NCBI GenBank assembly: GCA_963714125.1
Contig: OY970234.1
Span: forward strand, 2,976,001 to 3,040,000
Reading direction: 5' to 3'
Length of the DNA stretch: 64,000 nucleotides
From: CAWCAW01 sp963714125
Lineage (GTDB): Bacteria; Actinomycetota; Acidimicrobiia; Acidimicrobiales; UBA8190
The position numbers and the translations under genes are program-made. The notes under the pieces are model-generated. The model had not been told where the DNA came from and did no database searches. It saw nothing but the letters and a program-made list of their open reading frames with translations. Within the stretch, counting starts at the first letter, position 1, and each line of letters begins with the position of its first letter. This document shows, in pieces, positions 23,294 through 31,819 of the stretch.

Positions 23294-24202
23294 ATGGGTA
23301 TCGGATTCGGGAGAAACCTGCGAGCGACTCTGGCTGGCTCGCTTGTATTCGGCGGCGTTCTCATGGCGTCGGTTATCGGCCCGGCCGCTGTTGCCACGGC
23401 CTCAGCCACCAAACACGCCATTCCCTCCATCACGACCATTCCTGTCCAGGTGATAGAGACCTCCGACGGTGCCGTCAGCTACCGCAGCGACGGCAGCGGT
23501 ACTCCGTTGGTCATGATCATGGGCCTCGAGGGCAGCCAGGATGCATGGCCCCCCGACCTCGTGAACGCGCTGGCAAAAAAGCACCGGGTGATCATCTTCG
23601 ACAACGCGGGGATCGGGCAGACGGCGATGCCGACCGGCACGCTCACCATCTCGGCCATGGCTGATCAGACGGCAGCGCTCATCGAGGCCCTTAACCTGGG
23701 CCAACCCGAGGTGCTCGGTTGGTCTATGGGCGGAATGATCGCCCAGGCGCTCACCATTCGGCATCCCGGGGACGTGAGCCGTCTCGTCCTGGCGGCAACC
23801 TGTGGCGGGAGTGGGAGCTGCGCGCTTGGCGCCGGTGCGGCCACAACAGCCTTGGAGCTCTTCCCCCCCAACAAGGCGGCCACTCTGTTCCCTTTGTACA
23901 TTGCAGCGATCACCTCCTACCCGAACTTCTACGTCGCATCGAGCGCGATAAGCGATGCCCAGATAAGCGCGATCGAAAGTTGGGCTGCCGGCACTGACCC
24001 CGGGGGCCACGGAACGATCACGGTGCCCACCCTTATCGGCGACGGGGCCGATGATGTCCTGATCCCCTCGACCAACTCCCGGGCGATGCAGACGTCAATC
24101 TCAGGTGCGCTGCTTCACATCTACCCTGACGCGGGACACGGTTTCCTCATTCAGGATGCGAAACCTTGGGCGAAGCGAGTAAATCGGTTCCTGGCTTCGT
24201 GA
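23294..24202 (+). CDS. Exported alpha/beta hydrolase
   Basis: 302 residues. N-terminal signal peptide: basic GRNLR, hydrophobic LAGSLVFGGVLMASVIGPAAVATA with an ATASA-like cleavage region. Mature alpha/beta-hydrolase fold: HG-equivalent MIMGLEGSQDAW, nucleophile elbow GWSMGG, acid in IGDGADDVLIP and catalytic His in YPDAGHGF. The sequence is close to the haloperoxidase/hydrolase group. The substrate is unknown; as an exported protein it may act on an extracellular ester or peptide. A 12-bp-stem hairpin follows 66 bases after its stop. Confidence 0.88.
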   Translation: MGIGFGRNLRATLAGSLVFGGVLMASVIGPAAVATASATKHAIPSITTIPVQVIETSDGAVSYRSDGSGTPLVMIMGLEGSQDAWPPDLVNALAKKHRVIIFDNAGIGQTAMPTGTLTISAMADQTAALIEALNLGQPEVLGWSMGGMIAQALTIRHPGDVSRLVLAATCGGSGSCALGAGAATTALELFPPNKAATLFPLYIAAITSYPNFYVASSAISDAQISAIESWAAGTDPGGHGTITVPTLIGDGADDVLIPSTNSRAMQTSISGALLHIYPDAGHGFLIQDAKPWAKRVNRFLAS

Positions 24203-24267
24203 GCCACGATCGTCAGTTCTAGGGCGAGTAAACGTTGGACCATGTCTCCGGCCAGATGCGGGGTTGC

Positions 24268-24297
24268 CCAGGCTTAGGTCTTCTGACCTGAGCCTGG
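24268..24297 (+). terminator. Stem-loop terminator candidate after the exported hydrolase
   Basis: CCAGGCTTAGGT, loop CTTCTG, ACCTGAGCCTGG: a 12-bp stem with one G-T pair. No T-run follows, as is usual for actinobacterial hairpin terminators. The rest of the 411-base gap 24203-24613 shows no gene that I can support. Confidence 0.5.
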
Positions 24298-24613
24298 AGG
24301 CGGGTACAAGCACCAAGTCAAACCGAAGGTGGCGGAGGCGCGACCGGCGACGCACACATGAACGTTCAAGGCGTGAATATTGCGCACGTCACCAATCGCC
24401 CCGTTGCCTGACTTCCGACGCAATCCTGTCGACGCGGATGGATACACGGGCGATCGCAACCCCCGATGAGCGGTACGGCGCCGCCGCCCGATGCCCTGGC
24501 GATGGGCCATCGTCGAGTCCTCATTCTTGACGATGTCTCAACCCACGTTGCGCCCTAGTGTGGCGAGCCAAGCACCTCCAAAGCGATGGAGCCACACTTC
24601 AGGGGGAACATCG

Positions 24614-27600
24614 ATGCGGGCACCGGCCCAGGTTCGACGCCCGACACCTACAGCGATGAAACGGCGGCTGCGGGTCGCACTGGCCGGGTCACTGGTGCTG
24701 GGCGGCGCGGTCGCCGCCTTCGTGATTGGTGGGTCGTTGCCCGCTCGGGCCGCCACCGTCGTCCAGACCATCTCCGTGGGCAGCGATCCCGACGGTGTCT
24801 CCTCGGACGGCACCGACGTCTGGGTGGCGAACGAAGGCAGCAACTCGGTGACCGAGATAACCGCCTCCACCGGGGCGGTGTACCAGACCATCTCCGTGGG
24901 CAGCGATCCCTACGCCATCTCCTCGGACGGCACCCACGTCTGGGTGGCGGACCAAGGCAGCAACTCGGTGACCGAGATAACCGCCTCAACCGGGGCTGTC
25001 GTCAGGACCATCTCCGTGGGCAACGCGCCCGACGCCGTCTCCTCAGACGGCACCCACGTCTGGGTGGCGAACTTTTACGGCAACTCGGTGACCGAGATAA
25101 CCGCCTCCACCGGGGCGGTCGCCAGGACCATCTCCGTGGGCAGCTATCCCTCCGGTGTCTCCTCGGACGGCACCGACGTCTGGGTGGCGAACGAAGTCGG
25201 CAACTCGGTGACCGAGCTAACCGCCTCCACCGGGGCGGTGTATCAGACCATCTCCGTGGGCAGCAATCCCTACGCCATCTCCTCGGACGGCACCCACGTC
25301 TGGGTGGCGAACGAAGGCAGCAACTCGCTGACCGAGTTAACCGCCTCCACCGGGGCGGTCGTCAGGACTATCTCCACTGTCAGCGAACCCGCTGCCGTCT
25401 CTTCGGACGGCACTCACGTCTGGGTGACGACCGCTGACGGAAACGGGGTGACCGAGATAACCGCCTCCACCGGGGCGGTGTACCAGACCCTCGGGTTGGC
25501 CAGCAATGCCTCCGCCCTCTCCTCCGACGGCACCCACGTCTGGGTGGCGAACCCCTACAACTCCTCGGTGACCGAGCTCGCCGTGAAGTCGCCTGACGTC
25601 GTTGCCTTCACCTCGACCAACCCGACCACGGTGGTGGTGGGTGGTTCGAACTACACCCCGACGGTTTCCAGTGGAGGCTCGACCAGCCCCGTGGTCATCT
25701 CCTTGGACGCCAGTTCGAGCGGCTGCATGCTGAGCAGCGGCGTCGTGCACTTTACGGCGGTAGGCACCTGCATCGTCGATGGCAACCAAGCCGGTGACGT
25801 CAATTATCTCCCCGCCACCGAGGTACAACAGTCGATCTCGGTTGTTACCGCTCTGTGCACACCCGGCGACTACAGCGCCACGGGAGGAACGCCGTGTACG
25901 GCCGCTTCTCCGGGCCAATACGTCGGCACGTCGGAGGCCACATCGGCGAGCAGCTGTGCCGCTGGCACCTACCAGAACCAATCGGGCCAGGCGAGTTGTC
26001 TTGCCGCCCCGACCGGCACCTATGTAGCCACCACCGGGGCCACGTCCCCCACCTCTTGTGCGGCCGGGACGTTCAACGCGCACACGGGCTCCACCAGTTC
26101 CGGCGCCTGCTTGACTACCGCGGCCGGTTTCTACGATGCGGGGACGGGTAACACCGCGCCCACGCCGTGTCCCGCCGGCACCTACAACCCGTCGAACGGA
26201 TCAACCTCGCTCACCGCCTGCCTTCCCGCACCCGCCGGGTCCGCCGACCCGGGGTCGGGAGAAGCTTCGGCCTACCCGTGCTCGGCCGGTACCGACACCG
26301 CAGGGCTGAGCGGCGCCACGTCATGTTCGCCCGCCCCCGCCGGTTCCAATGACCCGACGACCGGTGACGCGACCTCCACGCTGTGTGCGTCCGGAAGCTA
26401 CAGCTCCTCGCCCGGTGAAATCTCCTGTACGACGGCATCGGCCGGCTCCTATGCGGCCGGGACCGGTAACACCTCGGCCACCTTGTGCGCGCCGGGCTAT
26501 GACACCGCCGGAGCCACCGGCGCCACGGCATGTACGTCGGCACCGGCTGGCTCATATGACTCGGGGTCGGGCAACGCTTCGTCCACCTTGTGCTCGCCGG
26601 GCTCTGACACCGGCGGTGCGAGCGGCGCCACCGCTTGTACGCCCGCACCCGCCGGGTCCGCCGACCCGGAGTCGGGAGAAGCTTCAGCCTCCCTGTGCTC
26701 GGCCGGCACCGACACTGCAGGGATGAGCGGCGCCACGTCATGTTCGCCCGCCCCCGCCGGTTCCTATGACCCGACGACCGGTGACGCGACCTCCACGCTG
26801 TGTGCGTCCGGAAGCTACAGCTCCTCCCCCGGCGAAACCGCCTGTACGACGGCGTCGGCCGGCTCCTATGCGGCCGGGACCGGTAACACCTCGGCCACGT
26901 TGTGTCCGGCCGGGACATACAACTCCTCACCTGGCGCAGGCGCCTGTACGCCGGCTCCGGCCAACACGTACGTCGCCAGTGCCGGTGCCACCGCCCCGAC
27001 GGACTGCCCGCTCGGCACCTTCAACGCCAATACAGGGTCGACGAGCGCAGCCGCCTGCACGATGGTGGGGGTAAGCAATCCCGGCAATCGGTCTAATTAC
27101 GTGAACGCACCCATTGCCGCCTTGGCGAGTTCTGCGAGCAACGGCATCCTCCCGCTCACCTGGTCGGCCACCGGGCTGCCGGTCGGCCTGTCGCTTGCCT
27201 CCAGCACCGGCACGATTACCGGCACCCCGACGACGCCCTGTACATGCTCAGTCGCGCTCAGCGCCACTGACTCCGAAGGCCACGTCGGGACGGTCGACTT
27301 CACCTGGACCATCTTGTCCTTCGCTATCTCCGTCACGTCGCTTTCCCCCGCCACTCCGGGTGCGGCCTACGGACCCGTCACCCTCCACGTCGGCGGAGCG
27401 GGGATCAGTACCAGTCCTTACGCCACCACCTTCAAGTGGAAGAAGGTGACTCTGCCCAAGGGACTCAAGCTGTCGAAGACCGGCGCGCTGTCGGGGACCC
27501 CCAGTACGAAGTTGGTCCATGGACCGAGTTCGGTCACGATCCAGGTGACTGAGACCGTTACCACCGTCAGCGACGGGCACAAGACAAAGACAAAGACGAC

Positions 27601-27634
27601 GGTCCAGGCCACCATCGCGCTTACGATCACCTGA
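24614..27634 (+). CDS. Large secreted repeat protein: seven-fold propeller, Ig-like and Cys-rich ephrin-receptor-like repeats
   Basis: 1006 residues from ATG 24614 (GGGGGA 6 bases upstream). After a signal peptide (RVALAGSLVLGGAVAAFVIGGSLPARAA) come seven YVTN-like 40-residue repeats, each with SSDGTxVWVAN and VTEITASTGAV, matching exact 120-bp DNA periodicity (~24765-25580). Next is an Ig/MBG-like adhesin domain (VVAFTSTNPTTVVVGGSNYTPT), then ~450 residues of Cys-containing PAGTY...GATSxxxC repeats similar to the GCC2/GCC3 ephrin-receptor-like module, then a putative Ig domain (LPLTWSATGLPVGLSLASSTG) and a Lys/Thr-rich end. No LPXTG motif or C-terminal anchor is visible. A surface or secreted adhesin-like role is inferred. 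Confidence 0.85.
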   Translation: MRAPAQVRRPTPTAMKRRLRVALAGSLVLGGAVAAFVIGGSLPARAATVVQTISVGSDPDGVSSDGTDVWVANEGSNSVTEITASTGAVYQTISVGSDPYAISSDGTHVWVADQGSNSVTEITASTGAVVRTISVGNAPDAVSSDGTHVWVANFYGNSVTEITASTGAVARTISVGSYPSGVSSDGTDVWVANEVGNSVTELTASTGAVYQTISVGSNPYAISSDGTHVWVANEGSNSLTELTASTGAVVRTISTVSEPAAVSSDGTHVWVTTADGNGVTEITASTGAVYQTLGLASNASALSSDGTHVWVANPYNSSVTELAVKSPDVVAFTSTNPTTVVVGGSNYTPTVSSGGSTSPVVISLDASSSGCMLSSGVVHFTAVGTCIVDGNQAGDVNYLPATEVQQSISVVTALCTPGDYSATGGTPCTAASPGQYVGTSEATSASSCAAGTYQNQSGQASCLAAPTGTYVATTGATSPTSCAAGTFNAHTGSTSSGACLTTAAGFYDAGTGNTAPTPCPAGTYNPSNGSTSLTACLPAPAGSADPGSGEASAYPCSAGTDTAGLSGATSCSPAPAGSNDPTTGDATSTLCASGSYSSSPGEISCTTASAGSYAAGTGNTSATLCAPGYDTAGATGATACTSAPAGSYDSGSGNASSTLCSPGSDTGGASGATACTPAPAGSADPESGEASASLCSAGTDTAGMSGATSCSPAPAGSYDPTTGDATSTLCASGSYSSSPGETACTTASAGSYAAGTGNTSATLCPAGTYNSSPGAGACTPAPANTYVASAGATAPTDCPLGTFNANTGSTSAAACTMVGVSNPGNRSNYVNAPIAALASSASNGILPLTWSATGLPVGLSLASSTGTITGTPTTPCTCSVALSATDSEGHVGTVDFTWTILSFAISVTSLSPATPGAAYGPVTLHVGGAGISTSPYATTFKWKKVTLPKGLKLSKTGALSGTPSTKLVHGPSSVTIQVTETVTTVSDGHKTKTKTTVQATIALTIT
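26225..26487 (+). repeat. Direct repeat copy 1 (pairs with 26642-26904)
   Basis: About 263 bp repeated 417 bp downstream (in frame, 139 codons) with only scattered substitutions. It encodes PAPAGSADPxSGEASA to GNTSATLC in the Cys-rich repeat section of the secreted protein. The high DNA identity points to a recent internal duplication or gene conversion. Confidence 0.85.
26642..26904 (+). repeat. Direct repeat copy 2 (pairs with 26225-26487)
   Basis: Second copy of the internal duplication. Differences include CGGGG/CGGAG near the start, and Asn versus Tyr in PAGS(N/Y)DPTTGD. The copies diverge right after the LC of SATLC. Confidence 0.85.
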
Positions 27635-27741
27635 CTCGACCTTCAACCAGTCAGAACGCCGGCTACCCGTCTCCGACGCCATCCTCATGCCGTAGCTGGA
27701 TACGGGGTGCGACCGAAACCCCACAGTTGCGTGCGCGCTAG

Positions 27742-27757
27742 CCCCTGTCGCCAGGGG
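27742..27757. terminator. Hairpin between convergent genes
   Basis: CCCCTG TCGC CAGGGG: a 6-bp GC stem with a tetraloop in the 217-base convergent gap between the secreted repeat protein gene and the LuxR gene. Its location fits a bidirectional terminator; there is no T-run. Confidence 0.4.
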
Positions 27758-27851
27758 TGATAATCCGACCGCTCACAACCGGACCTATCACCCGGAGCAA
27801 CCAATACACCACCTGAACGTTTTCGGTCGGGTCGCCTTTGCCCAGCGGCGT

Positions 27852-28643
27852 CTAAGCAACCCTCTCCGGGAACGCACGAATCACGGCGGCGGTGCGATTG
27901 GAGACATCCAACCTGCCGTAGATGTTCTCCAAGTGTGTGCGTACCGTTCCGTCGGCGAGGCCGAGTTCTCGGGCGATCTGGATATTGGTGCGCCCGGCTG
28001 CGATCAGGCGTAGGAGTTCCCACTGGCGGGGGGTGAGATCGGGTACGGGACGACGGCGTCGCTCAGCGTCGAGGTATGCCTCGTGGAGGTGAGGGCGCAA
28101 CAGCGTGAGGACCGCACGGTCGCGCTCGCTGAAGTCCAGACCAGGCCCCCGTAGCAGCCAGAGCCTGGCGGTGCGTCCGGGACGGTCGTCGAGCCCTCGC
28201 GGTGCAGGGAGTGTGAGCCCGAGCTGGTGCTCGGTCCCCTGCGGCTTCATGATCTCGGAGTACATGCCCGTCGAGCGCCACTGCCGGACCGAGTAGAAGT
28301 CTGTGACGGTAAGGGCGGAGCGAAGGTCGCCAGTGCGGTCAGGGTACGAGCAGAGGGCGCACTCCCAATAGTTGGCCCAAAACGCCTCGTCGGAATCTCC
28401 GTTCCCGTCCCAATCTTCGTAGACGACCGGGACCCCCAATTCGAGCTGTTGTTGAAACCAGTATTCCCGTTGGGCCGTGTCGTATCCCGTGAACAACGCG
28501 AACTCGCACGGGATCTGGGCGACCAGGTCGACGAGGATTGAGAAGGGCAGTCCTACGTCAGGCAAGTCATGACGTTCCTGGCTGACGATTTCCGCCACGC
28601 TCTCGAGGTCCAGATTGCTCGCTACGACCCGAGGAGAAGCCAT
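27852..28643 (-). CDS. LuxR-family transcriptional regulator
   Basis: 263 residues. The C-terminal LuxR/FixJ helix-turn-helix is clear: LTPRQWELLRLIAAGRTNIQIARELGLADGTVRTHLENIYGRLDVSNRTAAV. The N-terminal ~190 residues form a sensor-like region with many Trp/Tyr (EYWFQQQLELGVPVVYEDWDG, ANYWECALCSYPD) of GAF/LuxR-sensor flavour; the ligand is unknown. It is not a response regulator, as no phospho-acceptor receiver domain is seen. It is divergent from a small membrane protein gene, with a 20-bp inverted repeat between them that could be its binding site. Confidence 0.88.
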   Translation of the reverse strand: MASPRVVASNLDLESVAEIVSQERHDLPDVGLPFSILVDLVAQIPCEFALFTGYDTAQREYWFQQQLELGVPVVYEDWDGNGDSDEAFWANYWECALCSYPDRTGDLRSALTVTDFYSVRQWRSTGMYSEIMKPQGTEHQLGLTLPAPRGLDDRPGRTARLWLLRGPGLDFSERDRAVLTLLRPHLHEAYLDAERRRRPVPDLTPRQWELLRLIAAGRTNIQIARELGLADGTVRTHLENIYGRLDVSNRTAAVIRAFPERVA

Positions 28644-28725
28644 TTAGCCACCTCCCTTCGGACCTCATGGTACGCCCGGGGCTTATGGATAGAAATCCGT
28701 AATTGATCGGATAGCGCACCGCCCA

Positions 28726-28745
28726 TGGAACTGTCCATAGTTCCA
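28726..28745. promoter_or_regulatory. 20-bp inverted repeat in the LuxR divergent region
   Basis: TGGAACT GTCCAT AGTTCCA: perfect 7-bp arms and a 6-bp spacer, the length of classical lux boxes though not their sequence. It lies 82 bases before the LuxR start and 45 bases before the small membrane protein gene. Binding by the LuxR protein is inference. Confidence 0.45.
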
Positions 28746-28790
28746 ACGGAAGCGTTACTTACCAGAGCATTACTGACCCAGGAGGTTGTC

Positions 28791-29093
28791 ATGAACAACA
28801 GTCGTCTTGTCCGCCGTGGAGCAGGCGTCATCATCGCGATGGCGGCCAGCCTGTTGGGGGTCGTTCTCTGCAGTCCTTCGGCGTTCGCCCTGGTCATGCA
28901 CCCCGTTGGCTCCGGATCGTCGCCCGCTGTGACACCACGCCCTGCAGCTGTCAATGGGCTCGTGGTTGCGGGGATGGCCGGATGGCAGGTGGCGCTCATC
29001 GCCATCGGGACCGCGTTGTTCGTCGCCACAATTGCCGTGATCACCGACCGTTCCCGCCAGTCTCATCGGAGGGTGAGTGTCTCAACCATTTGA
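28791..29093 (+). CDS. Small exported/membrane protein, 100 aa
   Basis: Starts at ATG 28791 behind a strong AGGAGG. The N-terminal hydrophobic stretch (GAGVIIAMAASLLGVVLCSPSAFA) looks like a signal peptide with an AFA cleavage site; a second helix (WQVALIAIGTALFVATIAVI) crosses the membrane, leaving a basic tail (TDRSRQSHRRVS). No family is recognised. It is divergent from the LuxR regulator, which probably controls it. The stop codon lies inside a hairpin (29077-29098). The frame is open further upstream but that would span the promoter. Confidence 0.65.
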   Translation: MNNSRLVRRGAGVIIAMAASLLGVVLCSPSAFALVMHPVGSGSSPAVTPRPAAVNGLVVAGMAGWQVALIAIGTALFVATIAVITDRSRQSHRRVSVSTI

Positions 29094-29098
29094 GACAC
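29077..29098 (+). terminator. Hairpin overlapping the end of the small membrane protein gene
   Basis: GTGTCTCA ACCATT TGAGACAC: a perfect 8-bp stem and 6-base loop. It includes the last codons and stop of the gene. It may terminate transcription or protect the 3' end. The remaining spacer to 29325 shows no gene. Confidence 0.45.
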
Positions 29099-29325
29099 GG
29101 GATCAAAGGGGCCAGCTCCAGCCCGGAATGTTTTTCCTGCACTTTGGCTCCGGGCAGCCGCGAAAGATCTGGCCAAGCAACTCGCGCGGGATAGCCGACG
29201 AGTTCATCACCACGAGCCGCTGCGCCCTGCGGGGTTCAATCGAACCACGAGGGCGACAGCAGCTCACCACGCAACGCCGCCCGGCAAATCCACAAGCTCA
29301 AGGACCGCGCCTCCGAAAGGCGCCG

Positions 29326-31710
29326 TCAGGCTGCGACGACGACGTCCACCTCAGCGCCACCTGAGGCCCCATCGGCGGTAGTGCCGGCCGCCGCTGTCTC
29401 CAGCGCGGCGGCCAACACATCACCCACGTGCTCGGCCAGATGGAAGGTCATGGCCTCGCGCACGCTCTCGGGAACGTCCTCGAGATCGGGCCCGTTGCGA
29501 ATCGGCAGCACCACTTCGGTGAGACCGGCCCGGTAGGCGGCCAGAACCTTCTGCTTGACGCCACCGATGGGCAGCACTCGTCCTTGCAACGTCACCTCGC
29601 CGGTCATACCGACGATGGGCCGCACCGCTTGGTCCCGCAGCAAGCTGACCAGCGCGGTGGTCATGGTGACGCCCGCCGACGGCCCGTCCTTGGGGACAGC
29701 ACCGGCCGGCACGTGCAGGTGGAAGCGCTTGCCCGTAAAGGCGTCGGCGTCGATCCCGAGCTCGTCGGCGTGTGAGCGCACATAAGACAGTGCGATCTCA
29801 GCCGATTCCTTCATCACATCGCCCAGTTGACCCGTCAGGGTGAGCCCTTCGGTGCCGGTCATGGACGTGGCTTCGACGAACAACACGTCGCCGCCGGCGC
29901 CGGTCACGGCCAAACCGGTAGCCACGCCGGGCACGCTGGTGCGGTCGGCCGCTTCAAAGAAGAAGCGGGGCCGTCCCAGCCAGCCGCGCACGTCGGGCCC
30001 GTCCACCACCACCGGAGCAGTGGCGTCACCGGAGGCAAGCTTGGTGGCCACCTTGCGCAGGAGACGACCGATCTCACGCTCGAGGTTTCGGACACCCGCC
30101 TCACGGGTGTAGTCCGCCGAGATGGCCTTTAGCGCCTCATCGCTCACCTCCACCTCCTCGACCCGCAGCGCGTTGCGTTCAATCTGCCTGCGCAGCAAGT
30201 GGTGTCGAGCGATGGACAGCTTCTCGTCCTCGGTGTAGCCGTCGAGACGAATGACCTCCATACGGTCCAACAGCGGACCGGGAATGGTCTCGGCCACGTT
30301 CGCAGTAGCGATGAACAACACACGCGACAGGTCCAGCTCGACCTCGAGGTAGTGGTCGCGGAAGGTGTGGTTCTGGGCCGGGTCGAGGACCTCGAGCAAA
30401 GCCGAGGACGGGTCGCCGCGGTAATCGGCGCCCAGCTTGTCCACCTCGTCGAGAACGATGACCGGGTTCATGGTGCCGGCTTCACGCAAAGCACGCGCCA
30501 AGCGGCCGGGCTGAGCGCCCACGTAGGTACGCCGGTGGCCACGAATCTCGGCCTCGTCGCGCACACCGCCCAAAGCCAGGCGCACGAACTTGCGCCCGAG
30601 GGCACGAGCCACGGACTCGCCCAGCGAGGTCTTGCCCACGCCGGGGGGCCCCACCAACGCCAAGATGGCGCCGGCACCGCGCGGCCCCACCGACACCATG
30701 CCGCGCTCGTTCTGCAGCTTGCGCACGGCCAGGTGCTCAATGATGCGCGACTTCACATCGGTCAGCCCCTCGTGATCCTCGTCGAGAATGCGCGACGCCT
30801 CGGTCACGTCCAAGTTGTCCTCGGACGACACACCCCACGGGATCTCCAAGATCGTGTCCAGCCACGTGCGGATCCACCCGTGTTCCGGGCTCTGCTCACT
30901 GGTGCGCTCGAACTTGTCGACCTCGCGCAATAGTGCTGTTCGCACCGCGTCGGGCAAGTCACGTGCCTCGACCTTGCTGCGATAGTCGTCGGCAGTGCCC
31001 TCGTCGGTGGTGCCGTCGAGTTCACCAAGCTCTTTCTTGATGGCGTCGAGCTGACGGCGCAGCAAGAACTCGCGCTGGGTCTTCTCCATACCCTCTTCGA
31101 CATCGGTCTTGATCTGCTCACGCAGGGTCAAGTCGGCCAACGTCTCACGGGCCCACGCCAACACCAATCGCAGCCGCTTCTCGACGTCGACGGTCTCGAG
31201 GACCTCCACTTTCTGCGCCAGGCTCAAGTCGGGCGAGTAGCCGGACAGGTCGGCGATCTGCGCCGCGTCGGTCACCTCGCGCAGGCGTTCGGCCATGCGC
31301 CGCGCCCCGCGGGTCAGCAAGATGTTCTCGAGCACGGCGCGGTACTCCCGAGCGAGCTCGGTCACCGACGCCGACTCCTGTGGCTCGGGCACGGGCTCCA
31401 CCTGCACCCACAGCGCCTTCCCCGTCCCGGGCACGGCCGTGCCCAAGGTCACCCGGCGCGTGCCGGAAACCACCACGGCGGACTGGCCACCGGGGAGTTC
31501 ACCGCGCTCGAGGATCTGGGCCACCACGCCCACTGACGCGTACTTGCCATCGACATGGGGGACGAGCACGAGCTCTCCACCCACTGAGCCGGCCGCCTCG
31601 GCGGCAGTGCGGGCTTCGTCACTCTCGAGCGCCATGGTGAACACCATCCCCGGAAGGACTACGCCCGAAGTCAGGGGCAGCAGCGGCAAGGTCTGGTTCA
31701 GTTCAGCCAT
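29326..31710 (-). CDS. lon: ATP-dependent protease La (Lon)
   Basis: 794 residues, full length for bacterial LonA. Order: N-terminal substrate-binding LON domain (LPLLPLTSGVVLPGMVFTMAL), coiled-coil (REFLLRRQLDAIKKELGELDG), AAA+ module with Walker A GPPGVGKTS and Walker B VIVLDEVDKLG, sensor region VLFIATAN, and the Ser-Lys dyad protease domain with Ser ~678 in KDGPSAG and Lys ~721 in GGVKQK. It degrades misfolded and regulatory proteins in the cytoplasm. ATG 31710 has GGAGG upstream. A perfect 14-bp palindrome lies 50-63 bases before the start and may be its operator. Confidence 0.97.
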   Translation of the reverse strand: MAELNQTLPLLPLTSGVVLPGMVFTMALESDEARTAAEAAGSVGGELVLVPHVDGKYASVGVVAQILERGELPGGQSAVVVSGTRRVTLGTAVPGTGKALWVQVEPVPEPQESASVTELAREYRAVLENILLTRGARRMAERLREVTDAAQIADLSGYSPDLSLAQKVEVLETVDVEKRLRLVLAWARETLADLTLREQIKTDVEEGMEKTQREFLLRRQLDAIKKELGELDGTTDEGTADDYRSKVEARDLPDAVRTALLREVDKFERTSEQSPEHGWIRTWLDTILEIPWGVSSEDNLDVTEASRILDEDHEGLTDVKSRIIEHLAVRKLQNERGMVSVGPRGAGAILALVGPPGVGKTSLGESVARALGRKFVRLALGGVRDEAEIRGHRRTYVGAQPGRLARALREAGTMNPVIVLDEVDKLGADYRGDPSSALLEVLDPAQNHTFRDHYLEVELDLSRVLFIATANVAETIPGPLLDRMEVIRLDGYTEDEKLSIARHHLLRRQIERNALRVEEVEVSDEALKAISADYTREAGVRNLEREIGRLLRKVATKLASGDATAPVVVDGPDVRGWLGRPRFFFEAADRTSVPGVATGLAVTGAGGDVLFVEATSMTGTEGLTLTGQLGDVMKESAEIALSYVRSHADELGIDADAFTGKRFHLHVPAGAVPKDGPSAGVTMTTALVSLLRDQAVRPIVGMTGEVTLQGRVLPIGGVKQKVLAAYRAGLTEVVLPIRNGPDLEDVPESVREAMTFHLAEHVGDVLAAALETAAAGTTADGASGGAEVDVVVAA

Positions 31711-31759
31711 CGTTATTCCTCCGTCTCCGGGTGCCGGCTCCTAGTGCCGGCCCCAGGTA

Positions 31760-31773
31760 GTTGCATATGCAAC
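31760..31773. promoter_or_regulatory. Perfect palindrome upstream of lon
   Basis: GTTGCATATGCAAC, flanked AGTTGCATATGCAACA. This AT-centred 14-bp palindrome looks like a MarR-type operator (TTGCATATGCAA core) rather than the HAIR or ClgR motif usually associated with actinobacterial lon. It is in the 109-base spacer between lon and the next minus-strand gene, so lon is the only obvious target. Confidence 0.45.
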
Positions 31774-31819
31774 AACCGGGACGGTACCGGGATTCCCGCC
31801 GCGCTCGGCCGGGCCCAGC

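Noticed and set aside
24765..25580. CRISPR-like periodic repeats
   Set aside because: The 120-bp periodicity is coding: it yields seven 40-residue propeller repeats without spacers.
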